Source of the DNA: Clostridia bacterium
GTDB taxonomy: Bacteria; Bacillota; TC1; UBA5767
Length of the DNA: 64,000 bases
Assembly: GCA_016887505.1 (NCBI GenBank)
Contig: CP069393.1
Span: 868,001 to 932,000, forward strand
Direction: 5' to 3'
Position numbers and translations under genes: made by a program. Position 1 is the stretch's first letter, and the number at the start of each line of letters is the position of its first letter. Positions 55,919 through 64,000 of the stretch are shown one piece after another. The notes beneath the pieces are model-generated. The model made no database searches and was not told the origin of the DNA. It worked only from the letters and a program-made list of their open reading frames with translations.

Positions 55919-57233
55919 TTTTATCACTTTTTTTCCCACGTACAATGATTCGTACTGGCGTTCCCTCAAATCCTATCGCCTCTCGAAACTTATTCTCAAT
56001 ATGTCTACGATATGAGAAATGCATAAGTTCAATATCATTAACAAAAAGAATAAATGTCGGTGGCTTAATTCTTGCCTGTGTTCCATAAGAAATTTTCAAA
56101 GACTTCCCTTTATCACTAGGCGGTGGATTCAGCATCATGATTTCTCTTAACAGTTGATTGATAACACTGGTTCCTATACGCTTCGTAGTCTCCGCATAGA
56201 CATGCTGTACTTCTTCTAAGATTTTATGAACTCTCTGTCCCGTTAAAGCTGATATATAGAGAACTGGAGCATACCGCAAAAAGCCCAATTCTTCACGCAA
56301 TGTTTCAGTGTATTCCTTCATGGTATTGGTTTTTTTAGCAACCAAATCCCATTTATTAACTAAAATTACAGCTGCTTTACCTTGCTCATGAGCATAGCCC
56401 GCTATGCGTTTATCCTGTTCGCTCACACCTTCTGGTGCATCAATCATCATCAAGACAACATCGGCACGGTCTACAGCTCGAAAGGAACGGATAACGCTAT
56501 ATTTTTCCAGCACATCGTCTATACGTGCCCTACGCCTAATCCCAGCTGTATCAATAAGCAAGTATTTTTGTCCATCCACGATGACATGCGTATCGATTGC
56601 ATCACGCGTTGTACCTGCAATGTCACTAACGATAACCCGATCTTCTCCTACTATCCGGTTTACTAGAGAAGATTTCCCTACATTTGGTTTCCCGATAACT
56701 GCAATTTTAATGTGATCTACATCTTCTTCTGTGTTCAGGTCCTTCGGAAAACTGCCGGTAATTTCATCTAGCAAGTCTCCCATATTAGTACCATGAATTG
56801 CAGAAATGGGTATCGGCGTTCCTAGTCCCAAACTATAGAATTCATAAACATCATCCATGCAAAAATTATCCGTCTTGTTGGCTGCGATAACTACCGGCTT
56901 TCCAGTTCTTCTTAGAATTGCAGCCACTTCACTATCCGCTGTTGTGATACCTGATTGCGTATCCACAACAAATAGAATTACATCTGCTTCCTCTACCGCA
57001 ATTTCAGCCTGTTTTTTTACCTGGCTGTAAATATCATCCGTCTCCCATTGGATACCCCCAGTATCAATCAAGATGAAATGTTGATTTAGCCACTCCACTT
57101 CATGATACATCCGGTCCCTGGTTACACCTGGATAATCCTCAACAATTGCTACCCTTGAACCTACTATTCTATTAAAAACTGTGGATTTCCCAACATTGGG
57201 TCTACCCACTACTGCTACAATTGGCTTTCTCAT
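55911..57233 (-). CDS. der: Ribosome biogenesis GTPase Der (EngA)
   Basis: 440 residues. It has two tandem GTPase domains, with GRPNVGKST (9-17) and a second GKPNVGKSS near 185, each with DTGGI/DTAGI and NKTD/NKWD motifs. A C-terminal KH-like domain ends in VRIIVRGKK. It is needed for 50S assembly. ATG 57233 (MRKPIVAVVG) follows AAGAGG. A longer frame from 57314 includes the terminator region of the neighbouring gene and is rejected. Confidence 0.98.
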   Translation of the reverse strand: MRKPIVAVVGRPNVGKSTVFNRIVGSRVAIVEDYPGVTRDRMYHEVEWLNQHFILIDTGGIQWETDDIYSQVKKQAEIAVEEADVILFVVDTQSGITTADSEVAAILRRTGKPVVIAANKTDNFCMDDVYEFYSLGLGTPIPISAIHGTNMGDLLDEITGSFPKDLNTEEDVDHIKIAVIGKPNVGKSSLVNRIVGEDRVIVSDIAGTTRDAIDTHVIVDGQKYLLIDTAGIRRRARIDDVLEKYSVIRSFRAVDRADVVLMMIDAPEGVSEQDKRIAGYAHEQGKAAVILVNKWDLVAKKTNTMKEYTETLREELGFLRYAPVLYISALTGQRVHKILEEVQHVYAETTKRIGTSVINQLLREIMMLNPPPSDKGKSLKISYGTQARIKPPTFILFVNDIELMHFSYRRHIENKFREAIGFEGTPVRIIVRGKKSDKNG

Positions 57234-57307
57234 GCCTATACCTCTTCCAAAAATTGTCGTGTCTATTCTACCACAAGTTCCCTGAAAAATAACTATTAAC
57301 GAGAATA

Positions 57308-57327
57308 AACCCACCGTTCGGTGGGTT
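57308..57327 (-). terminator. Rho-independent terminator after the pyrimidine phosphorylase gene
   Basis: A perfect 8-9 bp stem AACCCACCG/CGGTGGGTT followed by TATTCTC on the minus strand, 4 bases past the stop. It separates xerD-phosphorylase from der-gpsA-hom-lysC. Confidence 0.82.
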
Positions 57328-57331
57328 CTTT

Positions 57332-58639
57332 CTATTCAACTATTCTTAGGACAATCGGTCTTGCTTGGGGTCGTTCCATTGAAACATAATACGCTTCTCG
57401 TATTCGTTCTGTAGCTGCTTCTATATCTGCATTCTCATTTGACCACATGAAAGTACAAAGAACTTCACCGATTTCAACCGGATCCCCTTCTTTTTTAGCC
57501 AAGTGAATTCCCGCGCTATGATCGACTTCATCACCTTTTTTTCTTCTTCCAGCACCAAGTAAGCTAGATGCTCCTCCCACCTTCATGGCATCTAGTGAGG
57601 TTACCCAGCCAGCCTTCTCTGCTAAAATATCCAAACTGTTCGTAGGCTGTTCCATAACTGAATAATCGTCTACGACAGCAGCATTTCCACCTTGATGTTC
57701 AACCATTTCTTTAAACTTTTTCAGTGCCGAACCATTTTCTAAATTCTCAATCAAAATTTTCCGAGCCTCTTCGGGAGTTTCTGTCCGTCCCCCGATTGTT
57801 AGCATTTGGCTGCCCAATGTGAGGCAAAGATTGGTTAGATCAAGTGGGCCACGATTTTTTAAAGTTTCGATGGCTTCCATCACTTCATTGGCATTGCCAA
57901 CTTCCTGACCAAGCGGTTGGTTCATCTGTGAAATAACAGCTACGCTTTTTCCTCCAGCCCTAGCAACTAAGTCCACCATGGTCTTCGCAAGATCAATAGC
58001 TCTCGGTTCTGTTTTCATGAAGGCACCTTTACCAACCTTAACATCAAAAACTATATTTTTATTCCCTGCTGCCAATTTTTTACTGACTACACTGGCTGCA
58101 ATTAGCGCCGTATTTTCCACTGTAGCGGTAACATCTCTTATCGCATACATTTTCTTATCGGCTGGTGCCAAATTTCCAGTTTGGGATATGATCCCAACCT
58201 GAATTTCATTAATCTGCTTTATAAATACATTTTTCTCCAGTTCACATTGAAATCCCGGAATACTTTCTAATTTATCGACGGTCCCACCAGTGTGGCCTAG
58301 ACCTCTACCAGACATTTTAGCCACTGGTACACCAGCACTGGCTACCAATGGTCCGAGAACTAGACTTACCTTGTCACCAACACCACCAGTACTATGTTTA
58401 TCCACTGGAATGCCTTTAATAGAAGACAAATCCAATTGTTCCCCTGCTTCTACTACAGCCATCGTTAGATTAAACATTTCTTCCTCAGTCATATGTTGGA
58501 AGTATATTGCCATGGTCAGTGCTGAAATCTGATAGTCTGGCACTTCACCGCTAGCAACACCTTTTATAAAAAAATCAATTTCTTCTTTATTCAGGCTAAG
58601 ACCGTCTCTTTTTTTTCGGATTATATCTACTGCTCTCAT
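57332..58639 (-). CDS. pdp: Pyrimidine-nucleoside phosphorylase
   Basis: 435 residues. It phosphorolyses thymidine, deoxyuridine and uridine to free base and sugar phosphate for salvage. The signature KHSTGGVGDKVSL lies near residues 81-93 and MSGRGLGHTGGT shortly after. The length and Lys motif fit the PyNP/DeoA family. It lies after xerD, as in spore formers, but the dacF-spoIIA-sigF genes that often come next are absent. Confidence 0.94.
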   Translation of the reverse strand: MRAVDIIRKKRDGLSLNKEEIDFFIKGVASGEVPDYQISALTMAIYFQHMTEEEMFNLTMAVVEAGEQLDLSSIKGIPVDKHSTGGVGDKVSLVLGPLVASAGVPVAKMSGRGLGHTGGTVDKLESIPGFQCELEKNVFIKQINEIQVGIISQTGNLAPADKKMYAIRDVTATVENTALIAASVVSKKLAAGNKNIVFDVKVGKGAFMKTEPRAIDLAKTMVDLVARAGGKSVAVISQMNQPLGQEVGNANEVMEAIETLKNRGPLDLTNLCLTLGSQMLTIGGRTETPEEARKILIENLENGSALKKFKEMVEHQGGNAAVVDDYSVMEQPTNSLDILAEKAGWVTSLDAMKVGGASSLLGAGRRKKGDEVDHSAGIHLAKKEGDPVEIGEVLCTFMWSNENADIEAATERIREAYYVSMERPQARPIVLRIVE

Positions 58640-58662
58640 ATGTTCCTCCCTTTTCTTAGTGT

Positions 58663-59574
58663 TTACTCTTCAATCTCAACAAATCTTTCCGATGCTCTAG
58701 GATGAGTCTGATCGTACACATCTCGAATATGTTTCCTAGATACATGTGTGTAAATCTGGGTCGTAGATATATCTGCATGTCCTAGCATTTCTTGCACACT
58801 CCTCAAATCTGCACCGTTTTCTAGAAGATGAGTTGCAAAAGAATGCCTCAAAGTATGTGGACTAACGTTCTTCTTAATCCCTGCTTTCTTGCAATACTTT
58901 TTAATAAGATTCCAAACACTCTGCCTCGTAATTAACTTACCAGATCGATTTAAAAATAAATGTCTATCTGAACCTTTTGCCAATTCAGTGCGCGATTGGA
59001 GCAAATAGGTTCTAAGCATTGTCACCGCAATCTCTCCTAGGGGTACAATGCGTTCTTTGTTGCCTTTTCCGATTACACGCAGGTAACCCTGCTCAAAACT
59101 AATATTTTTAGCTTCCAAAGAAGTTAACTCACTTACACGTAACCCTGCCGAATACAATAACTCGAGAATACATAAATCCCTAAGTCCTAATACGGTATCC
59201 CTCGCAGGCATCTTTAAAAGCTGCTCTGTCTCGTCCTGCGTCAGGAAATCTGGCAAATGGCGCCCCAACTTAGGTGAATGGATACCTGTCATTGGATTCT
59301 TGTCCATATACCTTTCCCGAATCATAAAATCGTAGAAGCTCCTAAGTGATGATATCTTTCTAGATATACTCGGTGGACGATTCCCACTTTTCTTAAGATG
59401 GTGTACATATCGTTGAATAGCCTCTCTATCCGCTTTATCCAGTGTTAACCCTAGGTTTTCCAAATGTGTTCTCAGTTGCTTCACATCTCGGCTGTAGCCA
59501 TCAATGGTATTGTTACTACATGCTTTTTCCAAGCTAAGATACTGGATATAGTCTTCAAAGAAATCTTTCATCAT
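58663..59574 (-). CDS. xerD: Site-specific tyrosine recombinase XerD
   Basis: 303 residues. It resolves chromosome dimers at dif. The N-terminal SAM-like domain (about 1-95) and the catalytic domain carry the full set: R146, K170, H240, R243 (PHTLRHSFATHL), H266 (LGHADISTTQIYTH) and nucleophile Y275. The start is the first of two ATGs, with GGAG 8 bases upstream. It lies between scpB and the phosphorylase with no mobile element around it, so it is the housekeeping recombinase and not a phage integrase. Confidence 0.93.
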   Translation of the reverse strand: MMKDFFEDYIQYLSLEKACSNNTIDGYSRDVKQLRTHLENLGLTLDKADREAIQRYVHHLKKSGNRPPSISRKISSLRSFYDFMIRERYMDKNPMTGIHSPKLGRHLPDFLTQDETEQLLKMPARDTVLGLRDLCILELLYSAGLRVSELTSLEAKNISFEQGYLRVIGKGNKERIVPLGEIAVTMLRTYLLQSRTELAKGSDRHLFLNRSGKLITRQSVWNLIKKYCKKAGIKKNVSPHTLRHSFATHLLENGADLRSVQEMLGHADISTTQIYTHVSRKHIRDVYDQTHPRASERFVEIEE

Positions 59575-59627
59575 ATATTACACTCCAACGCATTTACCTT
59601 CTACATGAAACCGCATTTTCCTGCATA

Positions 59628-59655
59628 AACAAAAAGAATCAACACGTGATTCTTT
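59628..59655 (-). terminator. Terminator at the end of scpB
   Basis: The 9-bp arms AAAGAATCA/TGATTCTTT are followed by TTTGTTT on the minus strand. The first arm overlaps the scpB stop codon. Confidence 0.7.
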
Positions 59656-60241
59656 AATTTTGATCCTCCTTGAATCGTTCCTCCTGTTTTTCTTGCATTA
59701 TTTTTAGGTCGTCCGCTATTTGTTCTTCGCTGACTGACTGCAATTCCGGCAACTTGTCCAAACTCTCCAGACCAAAATACTCTAAGAATTCACTTGTCGT
59801 ACCGTAGAGAATTGGACGTCCCGGCGTGTCCTTTCGCCCTACCTCATAAACCAAATTTTTCTCCATTAATCTAGCCAATATGCGGTCTACACCAACACCC
59901 CGTATCCGTTCCACCTCGGCTCGAATTATCGGCTGTCGATAGGCAATAATAGATAATGTTTCCAAGGCAGCACGACTGAGCTTTGAAACATGAGGTTTAA
60001 GAATTTTTTCCACTTCACAGGAGTATTCTTCTTTGGTCACAAAACGATATCCTTCTGCAACCTTTACGATGCGAATGCCATGAATGGTTTTCTCATATTC
60101 ACTGATTAATTCATCCAGTAGTTTCATTACATCCTGTTCATCGAGTTCAATTGCTTCTGCCAATTCAGCTAAGGATAATGAATCCACTGAAACGAAAAGT
60201 ACACATTCCAGTGCTGCTTTTTTTGTTTCGCTAAAGAGCAT
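59654..60241 (-). CDS. scpB: Segregation and condensation protein B
   Basis: 195 residues. Two winged-helix domains (about 10-85 and 90-160). LSRAALETLSIIAYRQPI and the region RIRGVGVDRILARLMEKNLV are family hallmarks. It binds ScpA in the SMC condensin complex, which compacts and segregates the chromosome. It starts 4 bases past scpA. The acidic, glutamine-rich tail is variable in the family. Confidence 0.96.
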   Translation of the reverse strand: MLFSETKKAALECVLFVSVDSLSLAELAEAIELDEQDVMKLLDELISEYEKTIHGIRIVKVAEGYRFVTKEEYSCEVEKILKPHVSKLSRAALETLSIIAYRQPIIRAEVERIRGVGVDRILARLMEKNLVYEVGRKDTPGRPILYGTTSEFLEYFGLESLDKLPELQSVSEEQIADDLKIMQEKQEERFKEDQN

Positions 60242-60245
60242 TACA

Positions 60246-60971
60246 TCACCTTTCCTCTATGTAGATTAGTTTTATGGGTCCAAAATTCTCCGCCTGACGC
60301 ACAATCATAGTTTCTTTGCGAATTAACTCCAAAATAGCTAAAAAATATATCACTATTTCATACCGTGTGAGTCTTTGCGGTAAAATATCTTGAAAATAAA
60401 TTTCCTTTTTTTGAGAAATAATTTTTGTCACTGACTTCATAACATCTCCAATAGTGAGTACACTACGAGCTATCTCATGAAATTCTTCTTCCTCCGGTAC
60501 ACGCTCCATCACATCCTTAAATAAAGATGTTAACTGTTCAAAGCTGATATTCTCCAAAGGATTAACCTTTTGTGCCAACTCCTGTACCAACTCCTCATCG
60601 ACAGGTTTAGCATAAACTCTAGCACTCTGAGTCTCTAATTCTTTAAATATATCGACTACCGACTTATACTGCTGATACTCTAGAAGTCTTTGCACCAGTT
60701 CAAGCCTAGGGTCTTCCTCTTCTTCTTCCTCTAAATCATCATGCTTCGGCAAAAGCATCTTAGCCTTGATGGCTAGCAAAGTCGAGGCAGTCACTACAAA
60801 TTCACTAGCAACCTCAATATCCAGTTCCTTCATTGCTTCGATATATTCCAAATATTGATCTGTAATCAAAGAGATTGGTATGTCATAGATATCCAATTTA
60901 TTCTTGCGAATCAAATGAAGAAGCAGGTCCATTGGACCTTCAAAAACCTCTAGGGAAATTTGGTACGTCAA
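60246..60971 (-). CDS. scpA: Segregation and condensation protein A (kleisin)
   Basis: 241 residues. It links the SMC heads. The conserved N-terminus VFEGPMDLLLHLI, a middle linker of acidic residues (LEEEEEEDP) and a C-terminal winged helix. No ATG precedes the conserved start. A TTG at 60969-60971 behind GAGGTGAG is the likely initiator. It lies 14 bases after trpS. Confidence 0.95.
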   Translation of the reverse strand: MTYQISLEVFEGPMDLLLHLIRKNKLDIYDIPISLITDQYLEYIEAMKELDIEVASEFVVTASTLLAIKAKMLLPKHDDLEEEEEEDPRLELVQRLLEYQQYKSVVDIFKELETQSARVYAKPVDEELVQELAQKVNPLENISFEQLTSLFKDVMERVPEEEEFHEIARSVLTIGDVMKSVTKIISQKKEIYFQDILPQRLTRYEIVIYFLAILELIRKETMIVRQAENFGPIKLIYIEER

Positions 60972-60985
60972 ATAGTCTCACCTCT

Positions 60986-61972
60986 TTAGATGTGCATTTG
61001 TTTGTGAACAAGTTCCATGGTCTCCTGCGCTCTAAGCTCAGCCCTCTTCGTACCATCTTCTAGGATAGCATATACCTTTTGAGGATCCTCAAGCAGGGCT
61101 TCTCTTCTTTCACGGATAGGAGCAATCATCTCATCTAGCTTTCCTGCCAATATTTTCTTACACTTGAAACAACCAATTTCTCCTTTGCGACAAGACTCTT
61201 CAATTTCACTTACTTGATCTTCATTATAAATCTTCTGGTACTGACATACTGTGCACACTTCTGGATGTCCTAAATCATCTTTATGTATTCTTGCAGGATC
61301 AGTCGTCATCATGCGAACCTTTTCCCAAATTTCCTCTTTACTAGCAGAAATGCTGATTTCATTTTTATAGCTCTTGGACATCTTTCTTCCATCAATCCCA
61401 GGAAGCAACTTGGTTTTACCCAGCAAGGCCTTCGGTTCAGGGAACACTTGCTCATCATACATAAAATTGAATCTTCTAGCAATTTCCCTAGTCATTTCAA
61501 TATGGGGCAACTGGTCTTCGCCAACTGGTACAGCGGTAGCTTGGTACAAGAGAATATCCGCACACATCAACAAAGCATACCCTAAAAAACCATACGTTTT
61601 GATATCTTTGCCACGTTCTTTAAAGGACTCAATCTGGTCCTTATAAGTGGGAACTCTTTCCAACCAACTAAGTGGGGTCATCATAGACAAAAGCAAGAAT
61701 AGTTCTGCGTGCGCTTTGACCTTGGATTGGATGAATATAGCTGATTTGCTTGGATCTAGTCCTACAGCAAGCCAATCTACTACCATATCAAAAATGCTTT
61801 GACTGATGCCTTCCGTTTCATCAAAGGATGTGGTCAAGGCGTGCCAATCTGCAACCATGAAATAGCAGTTATATTCATCTTGCAATTTAATCCAATTTTC
61901 CAGAACACTTAAATGTCCTATATGTAATTTACCAGTCGGACGCATGCCCGATAGTATTCTCTCTTTTGCCAT
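60986..61972 (-). CDS. trpS: Tryptophanyl-tRNA synthetase with iron-sulfur-type cysteine motif
   Basis: 328 residues. Class I synthetase with the HIGH motif LHIGH (16-20) and GRKMSKS (195-201). Near the anticodon-binding part it has five cysteines, C240, C243, C261, C268 and C271, so the last three read C-x6-C-x2-C. This resembles the [4Fe-4S] motif known from Thermotoga TrpRS. It has no T-box leader. It follows the M50 protease gene by 8 bases and leads into scpA-scpB. Confidence 0.96.
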   Translation of the reverse strand: MAKERILSGMRPTGKLHIGHLSVLENWIKLQDEYNCYFMVADWHALTTSFDETEGISQSIFDMVVDWLAVGLDPSKSAIFIQSKVKAHAELFLLLSMMTPLSWLERVPTYKDQIESFKERGKDIKTYGFLGYALLMCADILLYQATAVPVGEDQLPHIEMTREIARRFNFMYDEQVFPEPKALLGKTKLLPGIDGRKMSKSYKNEISISASKEEIWEKVRMMTTDPARIHKDDLGHPEVCTVCQYQKIYNEDQVSEIEESCRKGEIGCFKCKKILAGKLDEMIAPIRERREALLEDPQKVYAILEDGTKRAELRAQETMELVHKQMHI

Positions 61973-61980
61973 TTTTCCTC

Positions 61981-62595
61981 CTATATTGTCAGCCCAACCA
62001 AAAAGTTAAGCACATTCATAATAAACATAATTGCTGGTGTTAAAATTTTTCCCAATATGCCGCTAATCAGTAGAATAATCAGTATGATATTACCATAGTT
62101 TTGCAGTGGCGCAAGCTTAACCACCCACTTATTGGGTAGTGCACCAAACAAGATCTTGCTACCATCTAAGGGTGGTATGGGGATTAGGTTGAAAATCCCA
62201 AGTACCACATTAAACCAAACTAGGTAGAAAAAAAACTGTCCTAGCATACTATTGTAAGCCCCTGTCATAGCCCAGAGTAGAGCCGCGAAATAGGCTAGCG
62301 TCATATTCATGGCCGGTCCTGCAAGGGCAGTCAATACCATGCCTTTGCGTCTATTTTTGAAATACATCGGATTTACTTGTACAGGTTTTGCCCAACCAAA
62401 GCCTACAATTAGAAGCATCAAGGTACCATAGATATCCAGATGCTTTAGAGGGTTTAGACTAAGCCTTCCCGTACGAGCCGGTGTAGGGTCACCCAAAATA
62501 CTTGCCATTTTCCCATGCGCATATTCATGAAAGGTAATGGCGATTAGTATAGCGGGAAAAGCTACAATAAAGGCACTCGGATCCCGTAAAAACAT
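61981..62595 (-). CDS. Site-2 protease family (M50) membrane metalloprotease
   Basis: 204 residues with about five membrane helices. The zinc motif H23-E24-x2-H27 (TFHEYAHG) and the second motif NLIPIPPLDGSK with the third ligand aspartate near 144 are both intact. No PDZ domain. This short type is common beside scpA/trpS in Clostridia, and its substrate is unknown. Start overlaps the lysA stop by one base (TAATG). Confidence 0.93.
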   Translation of the reverse strand: MFLRDPSAFIVAFPAILIAITFHEYAHGKMASILGDPTPARTGRLSLNPLKHLDIYGTLMLLIVGFGWAKPVQVNPMYFKNRRKGMVLTALAGPAMNMTLAYFAALLWAMTGAYNSMLGQFFFYLVWFNVVLGIFNLIPIPPLDGSKILFGALPNKWVVKLAPLQNYGNIILIILLISGILGKILTPAIMFIMNVLNFLVGLTI

Positions 62596-63914
62596 TATCG
62601 GATCCTCTCAGGAATAATGGCATTTGCAACTAGATCTTCAAAGCTCTCCCGACGAATGATTAGGTCTGCTTGTCCATCTTTTACTAAAACTACAGCTGGT
62701 CTAGTCAATGAATTATAGTTGGATGACATTGAGTATCCATAAGCACCAGTTGCTGTCATGGCTAGCAAATCTCCTGGTTTAGCAATACCCAGCTTACCAT
62801 CAACCATCAGCATATCACCTGATTCACAACATTTTCCAGCAATATTCACGGTCTCTCTTTCAGAGTCCAAAGCACGGTTAGCAATGATTGCATCATACTT
62901 GGCACCATACAAGGCAGGTCGAATATTATCAGGCATGCCTCCATCAACTGCTACATATTTTCTATGGCCTGGAATTGCCTTAATTGAGCCCACTGTATAC
63001 AGGTTGGTTCCAGCAGGTCCGATGACAGACCGGCCTGGCTCAATCAGAACCTTAGGCATAGCAATATCAATATCTTTACAAACCTCACCTAGGGTATCGA
63101 AAACGTTGTTGGCATATTCTTGTATATCAGCTGGAGCATCCTCTTCCGTATAATAAATACCAAAGCCGCCTCCCAAATCTAATTCGTTAATCACATAATC
63201 GTATTTTTGGGAAATATCTTTAATGAAATTACACATAACAGATACTGCATGCTTATAACTGCTCATCTCAAAGATTTGAGACCCAATATGACAATGTAAT
63301 CCAATTAATCTCAGGTTAGCATAATCGATTGCCTTACCTACCGCATCAATGGCTTGACCATTCGGTAGCGTAAATCCAAACTTGGAATCAATTTGTCCAG
63401 TTCGAATATATTCATGAGTATGTGCTTCCACGCCAGGCGTAATACGAAGCAAAATATCTACAATCTTATTTTGTTTCCTAGCAAGTTTATCTAGCATATC
63501 CATTTCGTAGAAATTATCTACTACGATTCTACCCACACCATATTCCATGGCCATCAGCAGTTCTTCCTCCGTTTTATTGTTTCCATGGAAATAAACTTTT
63601 TCCATCGGAAAATCTGCCTGAGCCGCAATGAATAATTCTCCCCCAGAAACAACATCGAGGCCTAGTCCTTCTTGTTTCACAATTTGGCAAATTGCCGGTG
63701 TGATAAACGCTTTTGAAGCATAGAGCACCATCGCATTACCGCCTGAGCGCTCTACAAAGTCCCTAAAGTAGCGTTTGCAAGTATTACGTACCATTTCTTC
63801 ATCTATAACTACAAGCGGCGTACCAAATTGTTCGCGTAAATCCAATGTGTCGATACCACCGATTTCTAAATGTCCTTCTTGGTTTATTTTCATAGTCCCA
63901 TTCAGTTTAATCAT
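62595..63914 (-). CDS. lysA: Diaminopimelate decarboxylase
   Basis: 439 residues. Last step of lysine synthesis, removing CO2 from meso-diaminopimelate. The PLP lysine is K68 (LYASKAF). The GLHCHIGSQ segment, LDLGGGFGIYY and the active-site CCESGD near the C-terminal domain are present. With lysC in the same window it shows a lysine-producing aspartate pathway. ATG 63914 follows GGAGAGG. It lies 24 bases past the partial upstream gene. Confidence 0.97.
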   Translation of the reverse strand: MIKLNGTMKINQEGHLEIGGIDTLDLREQFGTPLVVIDEEMVRNTCKRYFRDFVERSGGNAMVLYASKAFITPAICQIVKQEGLGLDVVSGGELFIAAQADFPMEKVYFHGNNKTEEELLMAMEYGVGRIVVDNFYEMDMLDKLARKQNKIVDILLRITPGVEAHTHEYIRTGQIDSKFGFTLPNGQAIDAVGKAIDYANLRLIGLHCHIGSQIFEMSSYKHAVSVMCNFIKDISQKYDYVINELDLGGGFGIYYTEEDAPADIQEYANNVFDTLGEVCKDIDIAMPKVLIEPGRSVIGPAGTNLYTVGSIKAIPGHRKYVAVDGGMPDNIRPALYGAKYDAIIANRALDSERETVNIAGKCCESGDMLMVDGKLGIAKPGDLLAMTATGAYGYSMSSNYNSLTRPAVVLVKDGQADLIIRRESFEDLVANAIIPERIR

Positions 63915-63938
63915 ATTCCCTCTCCTATCTTCTCCATC

Positions 63939-64000
63939 CTATTTTTTTACACTTAATGACAAGCCATCACCAACAGAAAGAATGGTGCTAAAAAGGTCTT
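63939..64000 (-). CDS. C-terminus of an O-methyltransferase-like protein (partial)
   Basis: The last 19 codons of a gene that enters from the right edge, ending ILSVGDGLSLSVKK. This matches the usual end of SAM-dependent O-methyltransferases of the TrmR/caffeoyl-CoA type, in which a PxGDG(x)xLSxK strand closes the protein. Only this fragment is visible, so the assignment rests on a short motif. Confidence 0.6.
   Translation of the reverse strand, partial: DLFSTILSVGDGLSLSVKK

Noticed and set aside
58663-59574. Phage or transposon integrase
   Set aside because: The recombinase is the chromosomal XerD type in its usual operon, with no attachment site, repeats or phage genes around it.

Overview
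The window is a dense, conserved block of housekeeping genes from a low-GC Bacillota bacterium, most likely class Clostridia. The evidence is the gene order (TrmK-Nif3, dnaG-rpoD, glyQ-glyS-ppdK-dgt, phoH-pgpH-ybeY-dgkA-cdd-era-recO, hrcA-grpE-dnaK-dnaJ-prmA-rsmE-mtaB, queA-tgt-yajC-secD-secF, trpS-scpA-scpB-xerD), the HrcA/CIRCE system, strong purine-rich Shine-Dalgarno sites and consensus SigA promoters. Nearly every gene is on the minus strand. The one clear plus-strand gene is an EF-G paralogue. The genus cannot be read from the sequence. Sporulation genes that usually sit at several of these loci are not visible, which suggests a lineage that does not form spores.

Layout: 0-2.3 kb holds Nif3/TrmK and a four-tRNA cluster (Asn, CAT, Glu, Val). 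2.4-9.4 kb holds sigma-A, primase, the IscR-IscS-IscU iron-sulfur operon and an orphan B12-binding radical SAM protein. 9.4-25.9 kb carries dGTPase, pyruvate phosphate dikinase, two-subunit glycyl-tRNA synthetase, the recO-to-phoH operon, thiamine diphosphokinase and a membrane-microdomain pair (NfeD protease, flotillin FloA). 26.1-34.5 kb holds rpsU, HIT, the tRNA/rRNA/ribosome modification genes and the heat-shock operon with a perfect CIRCE. 34.7-36.3 kb is a small DUF5320/DUF134/DUF89 cluster behind an operator-like palindrome. 36.4-42.4 kb has SecDF-YajC, queuosine genes and glutamate dehydrogenase. 42.7-48.4 kb is the most accessory-looking part: EF-G paralogue, an orphan pseudopilin with BspA-type leucine-rich repeats and a structured leader, an SDR dehydrogenase, a BtrH-like protein and tRNA-Trp. 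48.5-64 kb has a Wzy/O-antigen ligase-TPR protein, GalU, UbiX, aspartate-family enzymes (LysC, Hom, LysA), GpsA, Der, a pyrimidine phosphorylase, XerD, condensin ScpAB, TrpS with an iron-sulfur-like cysteine motif, an M50 protease and the end of an O-methyltransferase.

The genes form mainly translation, replication, protein-folding and secretion operons, packed tightly with many 1-11 base overlaps. Regulatory sites are also compressed: several promoters begin on the base after the upstream stop codon, one overlaps a terminator tail, and one candidate -10 lies in a terminator loop. No CRISPR array, insertion sequence, prophage or rRNA operon was seen. The best candidates for less-described biology are the pseudopilin-LRR gene with its leader, the BtrH/SDR pair, the DUF5320/DUF134/DUF89 cluster and the terminator-embedded queA promoter.
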